Positions 26,256-34,992 of a stretch of DNA of 64,000 nt are shown one piece after another. The notes beneath the pieces are model-generated. The model was not told the origin of the DNA and searched no databases. It was given only the letters and a program-made list of their open reading frames with translations. The translations under genes were made by a program, and so were the position numbers. This DNA is from Arcobacter siniprincipis (GTDB lineage Bacteria > Campylobacterota > Campylobacteria > Campylobacterales > Arcobacteraceae). Numbering within the stretch: the first letter of the stretch is position 1; each line of letters opens with the position of its first letter. Where the stretch lies: contig NZ_CP182343.1 in assembly GCF_048571125.1 (NCBI RefSeq), positions 992,001 through 1,056,000 of the forward strand. The letters run 5' to 3'.

Positions 26256-28084
26256 TGTCAAATATCATTATAGGAACAGCAGGACATATAGATCATGGAA
26301 AGACAGCACTTATAAAAGCTTTAAATGGCTTTGAAGGTGATGATACAAATGAAGAGAAACAAAGGGGTATAACTATTGATTTATCCTTTTCTAATCTAAC
26401 ACGAGGACAACAAAATATAGCATTTATAGATGTACCTGGACATGAAAAATTAGTTAAAAATATGATTGCTGGGGCATTTGGATTTGATTATGTTATGTTA
26501 GTCGTAAGTGCTGTTGAAGGAATAAAACCTCAAACAGTAGAGCATATTGAAATCATAAATTTATTAGGACTAAAAGAGTTAATAGTAATCCTTACAAAAA
26601 AAGATTTAGTAAACCCTGAAGAGTTAGCTTTGAAAAAAGAACAGATATTGATGTTCTTGGAAACTTTTGATTTTGAAATAAAATTTGTAAGTGAAGTTTC
26701 AATATATGATGAAAGCTCAATTGAAAAACTAAAAAATCAACTTTTTACTATAAATAATAGTATTAAACAAGAAGAAAACTTCTTTAGATTTTATGTGGAT
26801 AGAGTATTTTCACCAAAAGGTATTGGTACAGTTGTAACAGGAACTGTATTAGGAAAAAAAGTGGAACTAAATGAAAAAGTATTTATCAGCGAAAGTCAAA
26901 AAGAGACAAAAATAAAAAATATACAAGTTCACAATCAAAATGTAATAGAAGCAAATATATCAAATAGAGCAGCACTAAATTTACAAAATATAGATGTAAA
27001 AAGTATAACTAGAGGTGATTTGATTACAAAAAGAGGTTATGTAAGAGGATTTGATGGTATTGATATCTCTTTTTCTTGTCTAAAAGATAAAAAACTTTTG
27101 CATAATAAATCATATTCGCTTTTTATAGGTGCAAAAAAAATAGAGATAAAAGCTTTACTTTTTGATTCAATTGATTCATTAGAAGTTGGATTTGCTACAT
27201 TAAAAGCAACAGAAAAATTATATACAGTTTTTGGTGAGAAGGTAATTTTACGAAATGGTAATGAGACAATATGTGGAGGGAAAGTACTAAATCCAGTAAT
27301 TGATCCCATGAAAAAAAACCAAAAAAGAAAACTTTTAGAAGCTTTAGAAAAAAATGATTTTATAAATGCTTATTATGAACTTCTAAATGCTCATAGAAAA
27401 GGATTAGGGATAATCTCTTCAACTCAAAGATTTGCTTTAAGTCATGAAGAGGCTTTAGCGTTTGCAAAAAATCTTGATGAGGTATTTGTGGATGAAAAAG
27501 ACTTAATTATTTATCCAAATGATACAAAAGTGGAATTAAAAGAATATATAAAAAATGTATATGAAAAAAATGCTTATGCTATGCTTTCTAATGCTTCTAT
27601 TGCGCTAAGAGTAAAATGGGCAAGTGCTTCGTTTATAGATTCTGTTTTAGATGAACTTGAAGAAGAAAACTTTTTAATAAAAGAGGGTAATTTATATAAA
27701 AATGCCAATATAAAAGAGGATTTTCTAAAGGATTTAGAAGATATAGTCTTAAATAGACTAAAAGAAGAAGATTTTTCTCCTACGGCACCTTATAATATTT
27801 ATGATGATTTAGATATTGATAGAAAGTTAGGAGATGAAATTTTAAAAGCTTTAACTTCTAAAAAACAAGTAATAAGACTACAACACAATCTTTTCATACA
27901 TTTTGAAAGTTTGAACAATATTGTAAAAGCTATGAAAAATATCATAAAAGTAGATGGTTATATAGAAATAGCAAATTTCAAAGATAGATTTGAACTTAGT
28001 AGAAAATATTTAATCGCGTACTTAGACTATCTTGATAATTATTCAGAGATAAAAAAAGTAGAGACAAAAAGAGTTTTTGCATAG
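26255..28084 (+). CDS. selB: Selenocysteine-specific elongation factor SelB
   Basis: This 609-residue GTPase has G1 GTAGHIDHGKTAL, switch/G2 GITIDLSF, G3 DVPGHEKL and G4 TKKDL, followed by beta-barrel domains and C-terminal winged helices (from about residue 430) that bind the SECIS. It delivers Sec-tRNA(Sec) at the TGA codons of fdhA1, fdhA2 and selD. It is translationally coupled to selA and directly abuts the following methyltransferase gene. Confidence 0.96.
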   Translation: MSNIIIGTAGHIDHGKTALIKALNGFEGDDTNEEKQRGITIDLSFSNLTRGQQNIAFIDVPGHEKLVKNMIAGAFGFDYVMLVVSAVEGIKPQTVEHIEIINLLGLKELIVILTKKDLVNPEELALKKEQILMFLETFDFEIKFVSEVSIYDESSIEKLKNQLFTINNSIKQEENFFRFYVDRVFSPKGIGTVVTGTVLGKKVELNEKVFISESQKETKIKNIQVHNQNVIEANISNRAALNLQNIDVKSITRGDLITKRGYVRGFDGIDISFSCLKDKKLLHNKSYSLFIGAKKIEIKALLFDSIDSLEVGFATLKATEKLYTVFGEKVILRNGNETICGGKVLNPVIDPMKKNQKRKLLEALEKNDFINAYYELLNAHRKGLGIISSTQRFALSHEEALAFAKNLDEVFVDEKDLIIYPNDTKVELKEYIKNVYEKNAYAMLSNASIALRVKWASASFIDSVLDELEEENFLIKEGNLYKNANIKEDFLKDLEDIVLNRLKEEDFSPTAPYNIYDDLDIDRKLGDEILKALTSKKQVIRLQHNLFIHFESLNNIVKAMKNIIKVDGYIEIANFKDRFELSRKYLIAYLDYLDNYSEIKKVETKRVFA

Positions 28085-28702
28085 ATGATTTGCCCTTTAT
28101 GCAATAGTCCTGCAAAACTTTTTTATAAAAACACTCACTACAAATGTGAGTGTTGTGCTGGAGTATTCAAGTCAAAAGAGTTTCACCTAATAGGTGATGA
28201 CGAAAAAAATATTTATGAAAAACATAAAAATGATTCAAATGATATAAGATATCAAAACTTCCTCTTTCCTATTACAAACTCAGTTTTAAATGATAAGTCA
28301 ACAAAAAGCATTGGACTTGATTTTGGTTGTGGTAAAGATTCTGCAATTATAAAAGTACTCAAAGACAATGCTTATGAAATATATGGTTATGACTTGTTTT
28401 ATTTAGATGATAAATCATTATTGGAACAAAAATATGATTACATTACAAGTAGTGAGGTTATAGAGCATTTTCAAGAACCAAATAAAGAGTTTGCTCTTTT
28501 AAAATCACTTTTAAAAGATGATGGAAGTCTGTATCTTATGACAGATATTTATGATGAAAGTATAGATTTTGATAAGTGGTATTACAAAAATGACCCAACT
28601 CATATTTTTATGTATCAAAGAAAAACTTTTGAGTGGATAAAAGATAATTTTGAGTTTTCTAGGGTTGAGATAGAGGGTAGGTTGATTCGGTTTTATTTGT
28701 AG
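28085..28702 (+). CDS. SAM-dependent methyltransferase with N-terminal zinc ribbon
   Basis: This 205-residue protein opens with two Cys pairs (CPLCNSP and CECCAG), suggesting a zinc ribbon. A class I methyltransferase core follows: LDFGCGKDSAIIKVL (motif I), SSEVIEHFQEP and GSLYLMTDIYDES. The start codon follows the selB stop without a gap, so it is part of the sel operon. The substrate is unknown. It could modify a Sec-pathway component, but position is the only support. Confidence 0.72.
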   Translation: MICPLCNSPAKLFYKNTHYKCECCAGVFKSKEFHLIGDDEKNIYEKHKNDSNDIRYQNFLFPITNSVLNDKSTKSIGLDFGCGKDSAIIKVLKDNAYEIYGYDLFYLDDKSLLEQKYDYITSSEVIEHFQEPNKEFALLKSLLKDDGSLYLMTDIYDESIDFDKWYYKNDPTHIFMYQRKTFEWIKDNFEFSRVEIEGRLIRFYL

Positions 28703-28725
28703 TTTTATAATGGTTATTTTCTCAT

Positions 28726-29228
28726 GAAGACTTAGCAGTCTTCGCTTCTCTTACTTTTTGGTCTCGAAAAAGTAAGCAAAAAAGACTGCCGAGTTGATGA
28801 AGGCAAGCTCCCTTCCAGTTATATATTTATTTTCTGCCCTGCAAAACTCACTAAAATGACCATTTAGGTCATTTTTTAACGCTCAAACAGTTTCGGGCTT
28901 TACCGAAAATAAACATATAACTTCCAGCTTCATCAAAGGCAGAAAGAAATACCTATAGTTCAAATTTTTATTTATAAAGTAATATATAGACACCAAATAA
29001 TATTGCTACATCTACAGAAGCCGAACGTTTATCTTTCTCTTTTCTAAACAAGATTGGTAACTGTCTGAGTGTTTAAAAGTTGCTAAATGCAAGTTTTAAT
29101 AAGCGAGTTTTACCAATCAGAAAAGATAAAAATAATAAGTGAGGGAACCTTTGGCTTCGCAGCCGTAGTTGTTTTTGCTTACTTTTCGTCAATACAAAAG
29201 TAAGAAGAGCGGAGAGGTTTACCTCTTC
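28726..29228. repeat. Large imperfect inverted-repeat element in a 770-bp gene-poor stretch
   Basis: The 65-bp left end (28726-28790) resembles the reverse complement of 29162-29228. Each end contains its own hairpin (CTTACTTTTT...AAAAAGTAAG). An inner inverted pair (TGATGAAG...TTATTTTC near 28794-28843 and its complement near 28911-28940) and a terminator-like hairpin (28854-28876) lie between. No credible gene is present from 28703 to 29476. It looks like a non-autonomous or decayed mobile repeat. Confidence 0.55.
28854..28876 (+). terminator. Terminator-like hairpin
   Basis: AAATGACC, loop ATTTA, GGTCATTT, then a T run, 152 bases after the methyltransferase stop. It may terminate the sel operon. 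Confidence 0.55.
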
Positions 29229-29425
29229 AAGAGAATGAACATAACAAAATGTTGTTTTATTACATAAATACAGTGGTAAACCATACATTTAAATATCAAA
29301 GAAATTCTTAAAAATACAACAATATTAACATCTTAGTAAAAATATTTTCTACAAAGTCCTAAATAATGGTTTTTATTTATCTAATAGTCCAACATGAATC
29401 ATGTTATAAATATCACTTATTTAAG

Positions 29426-29465
29426 GCTATTTTATATAAAATGTATGATTAATAAGTAGTTAGAT
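29426..29465 (+). promoter_or_regulatory. attI-like leader and cassette junction (copy 3)
   Basis: The 34 bases before the junction GTTAGAT (29459-29465) closely match the reverse complements of 53094-53127 and 56117-56150: a GGCTAT block, a TATA-rich block, AATGTATG, then AATAA-TA. This is a shared recombination and promoter leader immediately before a gene cassette. Confidence 0.65.
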
Positions 29466-29476
29466 TGAGGTAGAAA

Positions 29477-29812
29477 ATGAATTTAAGAAAAGAAATAGAA
29501 AAGTTATTATATTGGTATATACCAATATTTATTATTTCCGGTATTGCAGCATCTATAATGGGAACTTTTATTAAAAGTTTTAATGGAGAACCAATAAGGC
29601 TAACATCTGCATTAGTTACGCTTTCAATGTTTATAGGTTATTTAGATAATATTGTTGTAGGTGTATGGTTATATTTTATTGCAAAAAAGTATAATCAAAA
29701 ATATATTTTATGGTCATTGTTTGGATTCGTTGCAAATATTTTTGGAGCTGTATTATTTATAGCATTATATATTTATGAAGAATCTAACAAAACATTGGAG
29801 AGAAATATTTGA
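29477..29812 (+). CDS. Small membrane protein in a solitary gene cassette
   Basis: This 111-residue protein has three membrane helices (about residues 12-32, 42-67, 76-100) and no recognised family. The ATG follows the cassette junction GTTAGAT by 11 bases with SD GAGGTAG. Its stop lies inside the following attC-like hairpin, typical of integron cassettes. Function unknown. Confidence 0.7.
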   Translation: MNLRKEIEKLLYWYIPIFIISGIAASIMGTFIKSFNGEPIRLTSALVTLSMFIGYLDNIVVGVWLYFIAKKYNQKYILWSLFGFVANIFGAVLFIALYIYEESNKTLERNI

Positions 29813-29850
29813 CCTTGTAGCTCAAATATTTCTCAACTCAAACGTTAAAG
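29782..29850 (+). other. attC-like site of the solitary cassette
   Basis: R'' ATCTAAC (29782-29788) is the exact complement of the cassette's leading GTTAGAT. R' is GTTAAAG (29844-29850). Between them is a 13-bp perfect stem (GAGAAATATTTGA / TCAAATATTTCTC). A 26-bp half of it is identical to the inverse of the barstar cassette site at 53444-53477. Confidence 0.8.
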
Positions 29851-29939
29851 TTTTGAAAAGAGACTAACAACCTTTGTTTACTCTACACAAAAAAACAATA
29901 AAATCATTCCTAAAGTATAAAAATACAAAAGGAAGATTT

Positions 29940-30185
29940 ATGAAAATAGATAAAAGTCACGACATATATTTTGCAAAATCAAGTAAAGAAAAAGAGACTA
30001 AGAAAGCCCATGATTGTAAGCTTATAATGACTTTGCTGATATGTTAAAACAAATCATGGAAAAAGATTTGGAAGATGAAAAGATAAGATTGTACTATACT
30101 AATAAAAAAATGACCTCACCTTTTTTTTGAAAAGAAAGTAGGTAAAAATAGAACTGATATATTTGATATTTTGATTGATATATAA
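29940..30185 (+). pseudogene. Frameshifted small gene remnant
   Basis: An ATG with SD GGAAG opens KIDKSHDIYFAKSSKEKET, then the frame changes to FADMLKQIMEKDLEDEKIRL and changes again within a run of T to KKVGKNRTDIFDILIDI and a stop. Two shifts are needed to join these into one protein of about 80 residues. The family is not recognised. Confidence 0.45.
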
Positions 30186-30245
30186 ATTTTGAAAGAAGAA
30201 TTAATTTGTTATGATTTCATTTATAAAATGTCAACAGAGGTAAAA

Positions 30246-31466
30246 ATGAGAATTTTACATGCTTTAGCACAACGACCTGGAAAAACGGGAAGTGGAGTTT
30301 TTTTACAACAGTTATTTAAAACAGGACATGAACAAAATCATGAGCAAGCAGTGATTGCGGGAGTTCCTATTAGTGAGCAAAATCCTGATATAGAAAATCT
30401 AAAGGCACAGAATTTTTATCCAGTATTATTTGAAAGTGATGAGTTAAATTTTCCAGTTGTTGGTATGAGTGATGTTATGCCTTATGTTAGTACTAAATAT
30501 AGTGATTTAGATGAAGAAAGTTATGAGAAGTATGAAAAGGCATTTAAAAAGGTTATTCAAAAAGCTGTAGTTGAGTTCAAGCCTGATGTTGTGATTTGTA
30601 ATCATATTTGGCTTTTATGTGGATATATAAAAGAGATGTTCCCTAAGCTAAAAGTTTTAGTTTTATGCCATGGTACAGATTTGCGACAGCTTGAACGCTC
30701 ACCTAGATTAGTTCCTATTGTAAAAAAAGCTGTGCCAAAATGTGATTATCTTTTTGCTTTAAACTCTGCTCAAAGAGAAGAGATAGTAGAGCTTCATGAT
30801 GTAAAGGATTCACAAGTAATTACAAGTGGAAGTGGATATAACCCCAATATGTTTTTCCCTATAAAAAGAGAAAAGAATAAAAAGATAAAGATAGCTTATG
30901 TAGGAAAAATTTGTAATTATAAAGGTGTTCCAAATTTACTTAATGCTATTGATAAAACTCAAAATTATCATAATATTGAGCTAAATTTGATAGGTCATGG
31001 AAATGTTGAAGAGAGCCAAGATATTATAAAAAGTCTAAGTAAAAGAAAGACAGAAGTTAATTATCTAGGAGCCATATCTCAAGATAAACTTGCTGTGTTT
31101 TTACGAACTTGTGATGTGTTTATTCTTCCTTCATTTTTTGAAGGTTTACCTTTGGTTGTGATTGAAGCCTTAGCTTCAGGTGTAAAAGTTATTTGCACAG
31201 ACTTACCCGGACTTGATGAGTTTATGGGTGAGGAGTTAAAAGCCCTTGGTGCGATTAGATATGTAAAAATGCCAAGATTAAAAAATGTAGATACTCCTTA
31301 TGCTGAAGATATAGAAGCTTTTGAAATGGAACTTAGCCAAAAAATAGATGAAGTTAGTGTAGAATTTTTAAATGATAATGAATATAAGATAGATGAAGTT
31401 CTAAGCCATTTGGAAGATAAGACTTGGAAGGGACTTTTTCATCGTTTGGAAAAATACTTTAAATAA
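30246..31466 (+). CDS. Family 4-type glycosyltransferase
   Basis: This 406-residue GT-B enzyme has N-terminal MRILHALAQRPGKTGSGVFL and acceptor-domain VLCHGTDLRQLERSPRL. The C-terminal donor-site motif is FEGLPLVVIEALASG (E-x7-E). It transfers a sugar from a nucleotide donor, probably onto a glycan or glycolipid; the substrate is unknown. The start at 30246 follows AGAGGTAAAA. A TTG at 30189 would add 19 residues unlike the family's N-terminus. Confidence 0.85.
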   Translation: MRILHALAQRPGKTGSGVFLQQLFKTGHEQNHEQAVIAGVPISEQNPDIENLKAQNFYPVLFESDELNFPVVGMSDVMPYVSTKYSDLDEESYEKYEKAFKKVIQKAVVEFKPDVVICNHIWLLCGYIKEMFPKLKVLVLCHGTDLRQLERSPRLVPIVKKAVPKCDYLFALNSAQREEIVELHDVKDSQVITSGSGYNPNMFFPIKREKNKKIKIAYVGKICNYKGVPNLLNAIDKTQNYHNIELNLIGHGNVEESQDIIKSLSKRKTEVNYLGAISQDKLAVFLRTCDVFILPSFFEGLPLVVIEALASGVKVICTDLPGLDEFMGEELKALGAIRYVKMPRLKNVDTPYAEDIEAFEMELSQKIDEVSVEFLNDNEYKIDEVLSHLEDKTWKGLFHRLEKYFK

Positions 31467-31485
31467 ATAGAAGGTTGAAAAACTT

Positions 31486-31884
31486 CTATTTACACTTTTT
31501 ATCTAAATCTTTTAACTCTAGGTTTAGAGCATTTGATGAGATATATACTTCCCACAATGAAATGCACAAAGATAAACACATTGTAATCAAACTTAACCCA
31601 AATATTTGTTTACCTATATTCTTAAATTCTAAAAATAGTGAAAACATAGAAATAGTACATAAAAGCATTGATACCACTCCAAAAAACTGCATCCATTTTG
31701 TAAGTTCTAGTCTTCTTTTTAAGTTATCTATTTGTCCTCTTAATTCGCCTGTTTCTTGTTCTCTTGCTTGTCTACTAATTGAACGAATAAGTTGTCCAGT
31801 TGTTAAAAATCTATTTGTATATGCTAAAAGAAGTAGTGAAATAGCAGGGAAAAGTAAAGCAGGCGTTGATATCCCAATTTCCAT
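31486..31884 (-). CDS. DUF2721-family membrane protein
   Basis: This 132-residue protein has an N-terminal membrane helix (PALLFPAISLLLLAYTNRFL), a charged helix (QAREQETGELRGQIDNLKRRLELTK) and two more membrane helices. The layout and the TNRFL and RR-L pattern fit DUF2721. It is convergent with the glycosyltransferase and has no known function. Confidence 0.75.
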   Translation of the reverse strand: MEIGISTPALLFPAISLLLLAYTNRFLTTGQLIRSISRQAREQETGELRGQIDNLKRRLELTKWMQFFGVVSMLLCTISMFSLFLEFKNIGKQIFGLSLITMCLSLCISLWEVYISSNALNLELKDLDKKCK

Positions 31885-32165
31885 AAAGTACCTTTATATT
31901 TTTTCGTATTGTAACAAAAAATAGCAAATTATATAATATATACACATAATAATATAGGTTATTAACAATAAAATATAGTAATAATATAGAAATTTGTAGT
32001 AAAAATTCAGTAAATTTATGCAAAAATGCGCACTAAATTATGAATTAATATATTATTATTAAATTTTTTGAGTAGATTATTTTAATCCTAGTCCTTTTTA
32101 AAGCTTAATTATAACTATAAAATATCTCTTCATAATTAATTTTTTTATTCAAGGAGAATTTTTTA

Positions 32166-32975
32166 ATGAAAAATCTGCTAAGTCCTAAGTTACATATTTT
32201 TGTAATTTTGATTGTTATTATTTCGGATACTATAGGGATTTATAAAATTTCATTGGGTGTTGGTGCAATGATACTTTTACCACTTTTTTATTCTTTTATC
32301 TTAGCTACAATACTTAATGGAAATGTTGTAAAAATATCTTCAAAAATAATTGATAAAGTTAATTTAAAATCTGCTGTTCCCTTTGTAACAATTGCAATTA
32401 TGCCATTTATCGCAAAATTTAGTATTGGGATTGGGCCTAAGATTAATGAAATTATTAATGCTGGTCCTGCATTAATTCTTCAAGAATTAGGAAATCTAGG
32501 AACTATGTTAATTGCTATGCCAATTGCAATTGTTTTATTTAAAATGGGAAGAGAATCAATTGGTGCTACACATTCAATTGCAAGAGAACCAAATATTGCA
32601 TTAATATCTGATAAATATGGTTTAAATAGTCCTGAAGGTGTTGGTGTAATGGGCGTATATGTTGTGGGTACATTATTTGGTACAATATTTTTCTCTTTAA
32701 TGGCTAGCTTTTTAGCTAGTTTAAATATTTTTAGCATACAAGCTTTAGCAATGGGATGTGGTGTAGGTTCAGGTTCAATGACAGCAGCTTGTTCTGGTGC
32801 ATTAATAGGAATGAAACCTGAATTAGAAAGTACTATTACTGCATTTGCAGCAGCTTCTAATGTAATGACTTATGCTACTGGACTATACATGAGTTTATTT
32901 ATAGCTTTACCTCTTTCTGAACGTATATTTAAAGCACTGTCAAAATCAAATAGTTTAGAAGAAGGAAATGCATAA
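32166..32975 (+). CDS. DUF3100-family membrane protein
   Basis: This 269-residue protein has about eight membrane helices and glycine-rich stretches (KFSIGIGPKINEIINAGPALILQELGN and GCGVGSGSMTAACSGALIG) characteristic of DUF3100. It is first in a three-gene operon, sharing one base with the next gene, and SD AAGGAG precedes it. Coupling to an M20 amidohydrolase suggests that it imports or exports the hydrolase's N-acyl or peptide substrate; this is inferred. Confidence 0.75.
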   Translation: MKNLLSPKLHIFVILIVIISDTIGIYKISLGVGAMILLPLFYSFILATILNGNVVKISSKIIDKVNLKSAVPFVTIAIMPFIAKFSIGIGPKINEIINAGPALILQELGNLGTMLIAMPIAIVLFKMGRESIGATHSIAREPNIALISDKYGLNSPEGVGVMGVYVVGTLFGTIFFSLMASFLASLNIFSIQALAMGCGVGSGSMTAACSGALIGMKPELESTITAFAAASNVMTYATGLYMSLFIALPLSERIFKALSKSNSLEEGNA

Positions 32976-33511
32976 TGAAAAATCAAAATAGATCAATAAA
33001 TTTAGTTGAAAGTGCAATTTTATTAATTGTAGTTTGTTTTATTGGATTGATTGCAAATCATATTTATGGGTTTACTAGTGATAACAAAGCTAGCATGTCA
33101 ATACTTACACGTTTTGTAGAAGGGCCAAGTGGACTTATAAATGGGATGAGTGATGCATTTTATGGAATGCTAGTTATTTATTTAATTTCAATAGGTGGTT
33201 TGATAATAGCTAAATATATGCCATTTTATTTACCTTCTATTGCTTGGATTTCTGCACTTGCTATTTTAGCATCTTCTCCAATATCTCCTATTGCAGATTT
33301 TGTTGTGCAAACTACATCAAAAATACATTTCTTAGCTTTAACAACTTCTGTATTAGCATATGCAGGTTTTGCAATTGGTAAATTAGAAATTGAAACATTT
33401 AAAAAATCTGGATTAAAGATTGTAATTATAGGATTATTTGTTTTTGTTGGAACTTATTTAGGTTCTGTTTTAATTGCTGAAATTGTATTAAAAAGTACAG
33501 GACAAATCTAA
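32975..33511 (+). CDS. Partner membrane protein of the DUF3100 operon
   Basis: This 178-residue protein has five predicted membrane helices. It begins at the overlap (AATG) with the upstream DUF3100 gene and overlaps the amidohydrolase start by one base. It is probably the second component of the same transporter. No specific motif is recognised apart from hydrophobic helices and ASSPISPIADFV. Confidence 0.6.
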   Translation: MKNQNRSINLVESAILLIVVCFIGLIANHIYGFTSDNKASMSILTRFVEGPSGLINGMSDAFYGMLVIYLISIGGLIIAKYMPFYLPSIAWISALAILASSPISPIADFVVQTTSKIHFLALTTSVLAYAGFAIGKLEIETFKKSGLKIVIIGLFVFVGTYLGSVLIAEIVLKSTGQI

Positions 33512-34662
33512 TGGAAAAATTAACTAGTAAAAGCTTTATAAGTGAAGTAACTTCTTGGAGACATCATATTCATAATAATCCAGAAACTGCTTTTGAAGAA
33601 GTTAATACAGCTGATTTTTTAGCATTAAAATTAGAAAGTTTTGGTTTAGATGTTCATAGAGGTTTAGCAAAAACAGGTATAGTTGCTACTTTAAATAAAG
33701 ATAGTTCTGGTAAATCAATTGCTTTAAGAGCAGATATGGATGCCCTTGATATAAAAGAAGAAACTTGCCTTTCTTATTCTTCTAAAAATTCAAATAAAAT
33801 GCATGCTTGTGGTCATGATGGGCACATGGCTATGCTTTTAGGTGCTGCAAAACTTTTATGTGAAGATTCATCTTTTAAAGGAAAAGTTCATTTTATATTC
33901 CAACCTGCTGAAGAGAATGTAGCGGGTGGTAGAGTGATGATTGCCGAAGGGTTATTTGATATAGTTGATTGTGAAGAAATTTATGGAATGCACAATTGGC
34001 CAGGTATTCCTGTAGGTGAAATAGGAGTAAAAGTAGGTCCTATAATGGCTTCAAATGATAATTTTATAATCAAATTAAATGGAGCTAGCGGACATGCTGC
34101 TTTACCCCATTTATCAAATGATGTTATTTCTGGTGGATGTAGCCTAGTTACAAGTTTAAATCAATTAGTTAGCAGAATTCAAGATACTCAACTACCAACA
34201 GTCTTATCTGTTACCAAAATTGAAGCAGGTTCTGCTTTTAATATACTTCCAGAAGAAATTCTTATTTGGGGAACAGTACGTACTTTTGATAAAAATTCTC
34301 AAGATTTGATAGAAAAAAATATTGAAAAATCAATTAAAAGTATTTGTTTGGAGTATGATTTAACATATACTTTTGAGTACAACCGATGTTATGTTCCTAC
34401 TATAAATCATGAAAAACAAACAGAATTTTCTAAAAAGATTATAAAAAAAGTTACACAAAAAGAAGCTACAACTGTTTTACCTTCTATGGCAGCTGAAGAT
34501 TTTGGTTATATGTTAGAGGAGAAACCAGGTTGTCTTGTGTGGCTAGGAAATGGTGAAAATAGTAAATCCCTTCATAATGCAAAATATGATTTTAACGATG
34601 ATGCCTTATCTTATGGTATAAAATATTGGGTTGAATTAGCTAAAGAGTATTTTCAAAAATAA
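33511..34662 (+). CDS. M20-family amidohydrolase (N-acyl amino acid/hippurate-type)
   Basis: This 383-residue metallohydrolase shows RRD-family motifs: WRHHIHNNPETAFEE, LRADMDALDIKEE, HACGHDGHMAMLLGAAKLL (metal ligands Cys/His), FQPAEENVAGG, YGMHNWPGIPVG and SMAAEDFGYML. It is predicted to cleave N-acyl amino acids or similar amides in the cytoplasm. The gene is coupled to two transporter-like membrane genes, giving an uptake-and-hydrolysis unit. Confidence 0.88.
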   Translation: MEKLTSKSFISEVTSWRHHIHNNPETAFEEVNTADFLALKLESFGLDVHRGLAKTGIVATLNKDSSGKSIALRADMDALDIKEETCLSYSSKNSNKMHACGHDGHMAMLLGAAKLLCEDSSFKGKVHFIFQPAEENVAGGRVMIAEGLFDIVDCEEIYGMHNWPGIPVGEIGVKVGPIMASNDNFIIKLNGASGHAALPHLSNDVISGGCSLVTSLNQLVSRIQDTQLPTVLSVTKIEAGSAFNILPEEILIWGTVRTFDKNSQDLIEKNIEKSIKSICLEYDLTYTFEYNRCYVPTINHEKQTEFSKKIIKKVTQKEATTVLPSMAAEDFGYMLEEKPGCLVWLGNGENSKSLHNAKYDFNDDALSYGIKYWVELAKEYFQK

Positions 34663-34926
34663 CTATTTTCTCTTAAATTAAAAGCTAGTAAATGATTTTT
34701 TTGCTAGCTTTTTACTTGTGCTAGATATAAAAACAGTACAACTAAATATTTTCCTTTATCCTTATAACACAAAACTTTCTTGAATTAAAAACACAAATCC
34801 CATACCCATGTTTACCTAAAGTTACAACTTAAAATAATTATATAAATATGAATTATCTAATTATAGAGCTTTTTTTGTTTTGTACTTAAAAAATAAAATA
34901 ATTTTCTTAAATCTTTTTATTACTAC

Positions 34927-34959
34927 TGTAACCGTTTTGTAATTAAAGAAGATTAGAAT
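34927..34959 (+). promoter_or_regulatory. Pho-box-like promoter of pstS
   Basis: Direct repeats TGTAAC (34927-34932) and TGTAAT (34938-34943), 11 bp apart, are followed after 10 bp by TAGAAT (34954-34959). An 11-bp repeat replacing the -35 box is the layout of PhoB-type activated promoters. No other gene lies in 34663-34992. Confidence 0.65.
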
Positions 34960-34992
34960 TCTCTCACTAAATTAAAAAAAGGTAATTAACAA

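Noticed and set aside
29073..29288. 71-codon minus-strand frame in the inverted-repeat element
   Set aside because: It is a low-complexity translation of repeat arms, with no SD and no protein-like composition.
30189..30245. N-terminal extension of the glycosyltransferase from a TTG
   Set aside because: The ATG at 30246 has a much better SD and matches the expected start of the GT-B fold.
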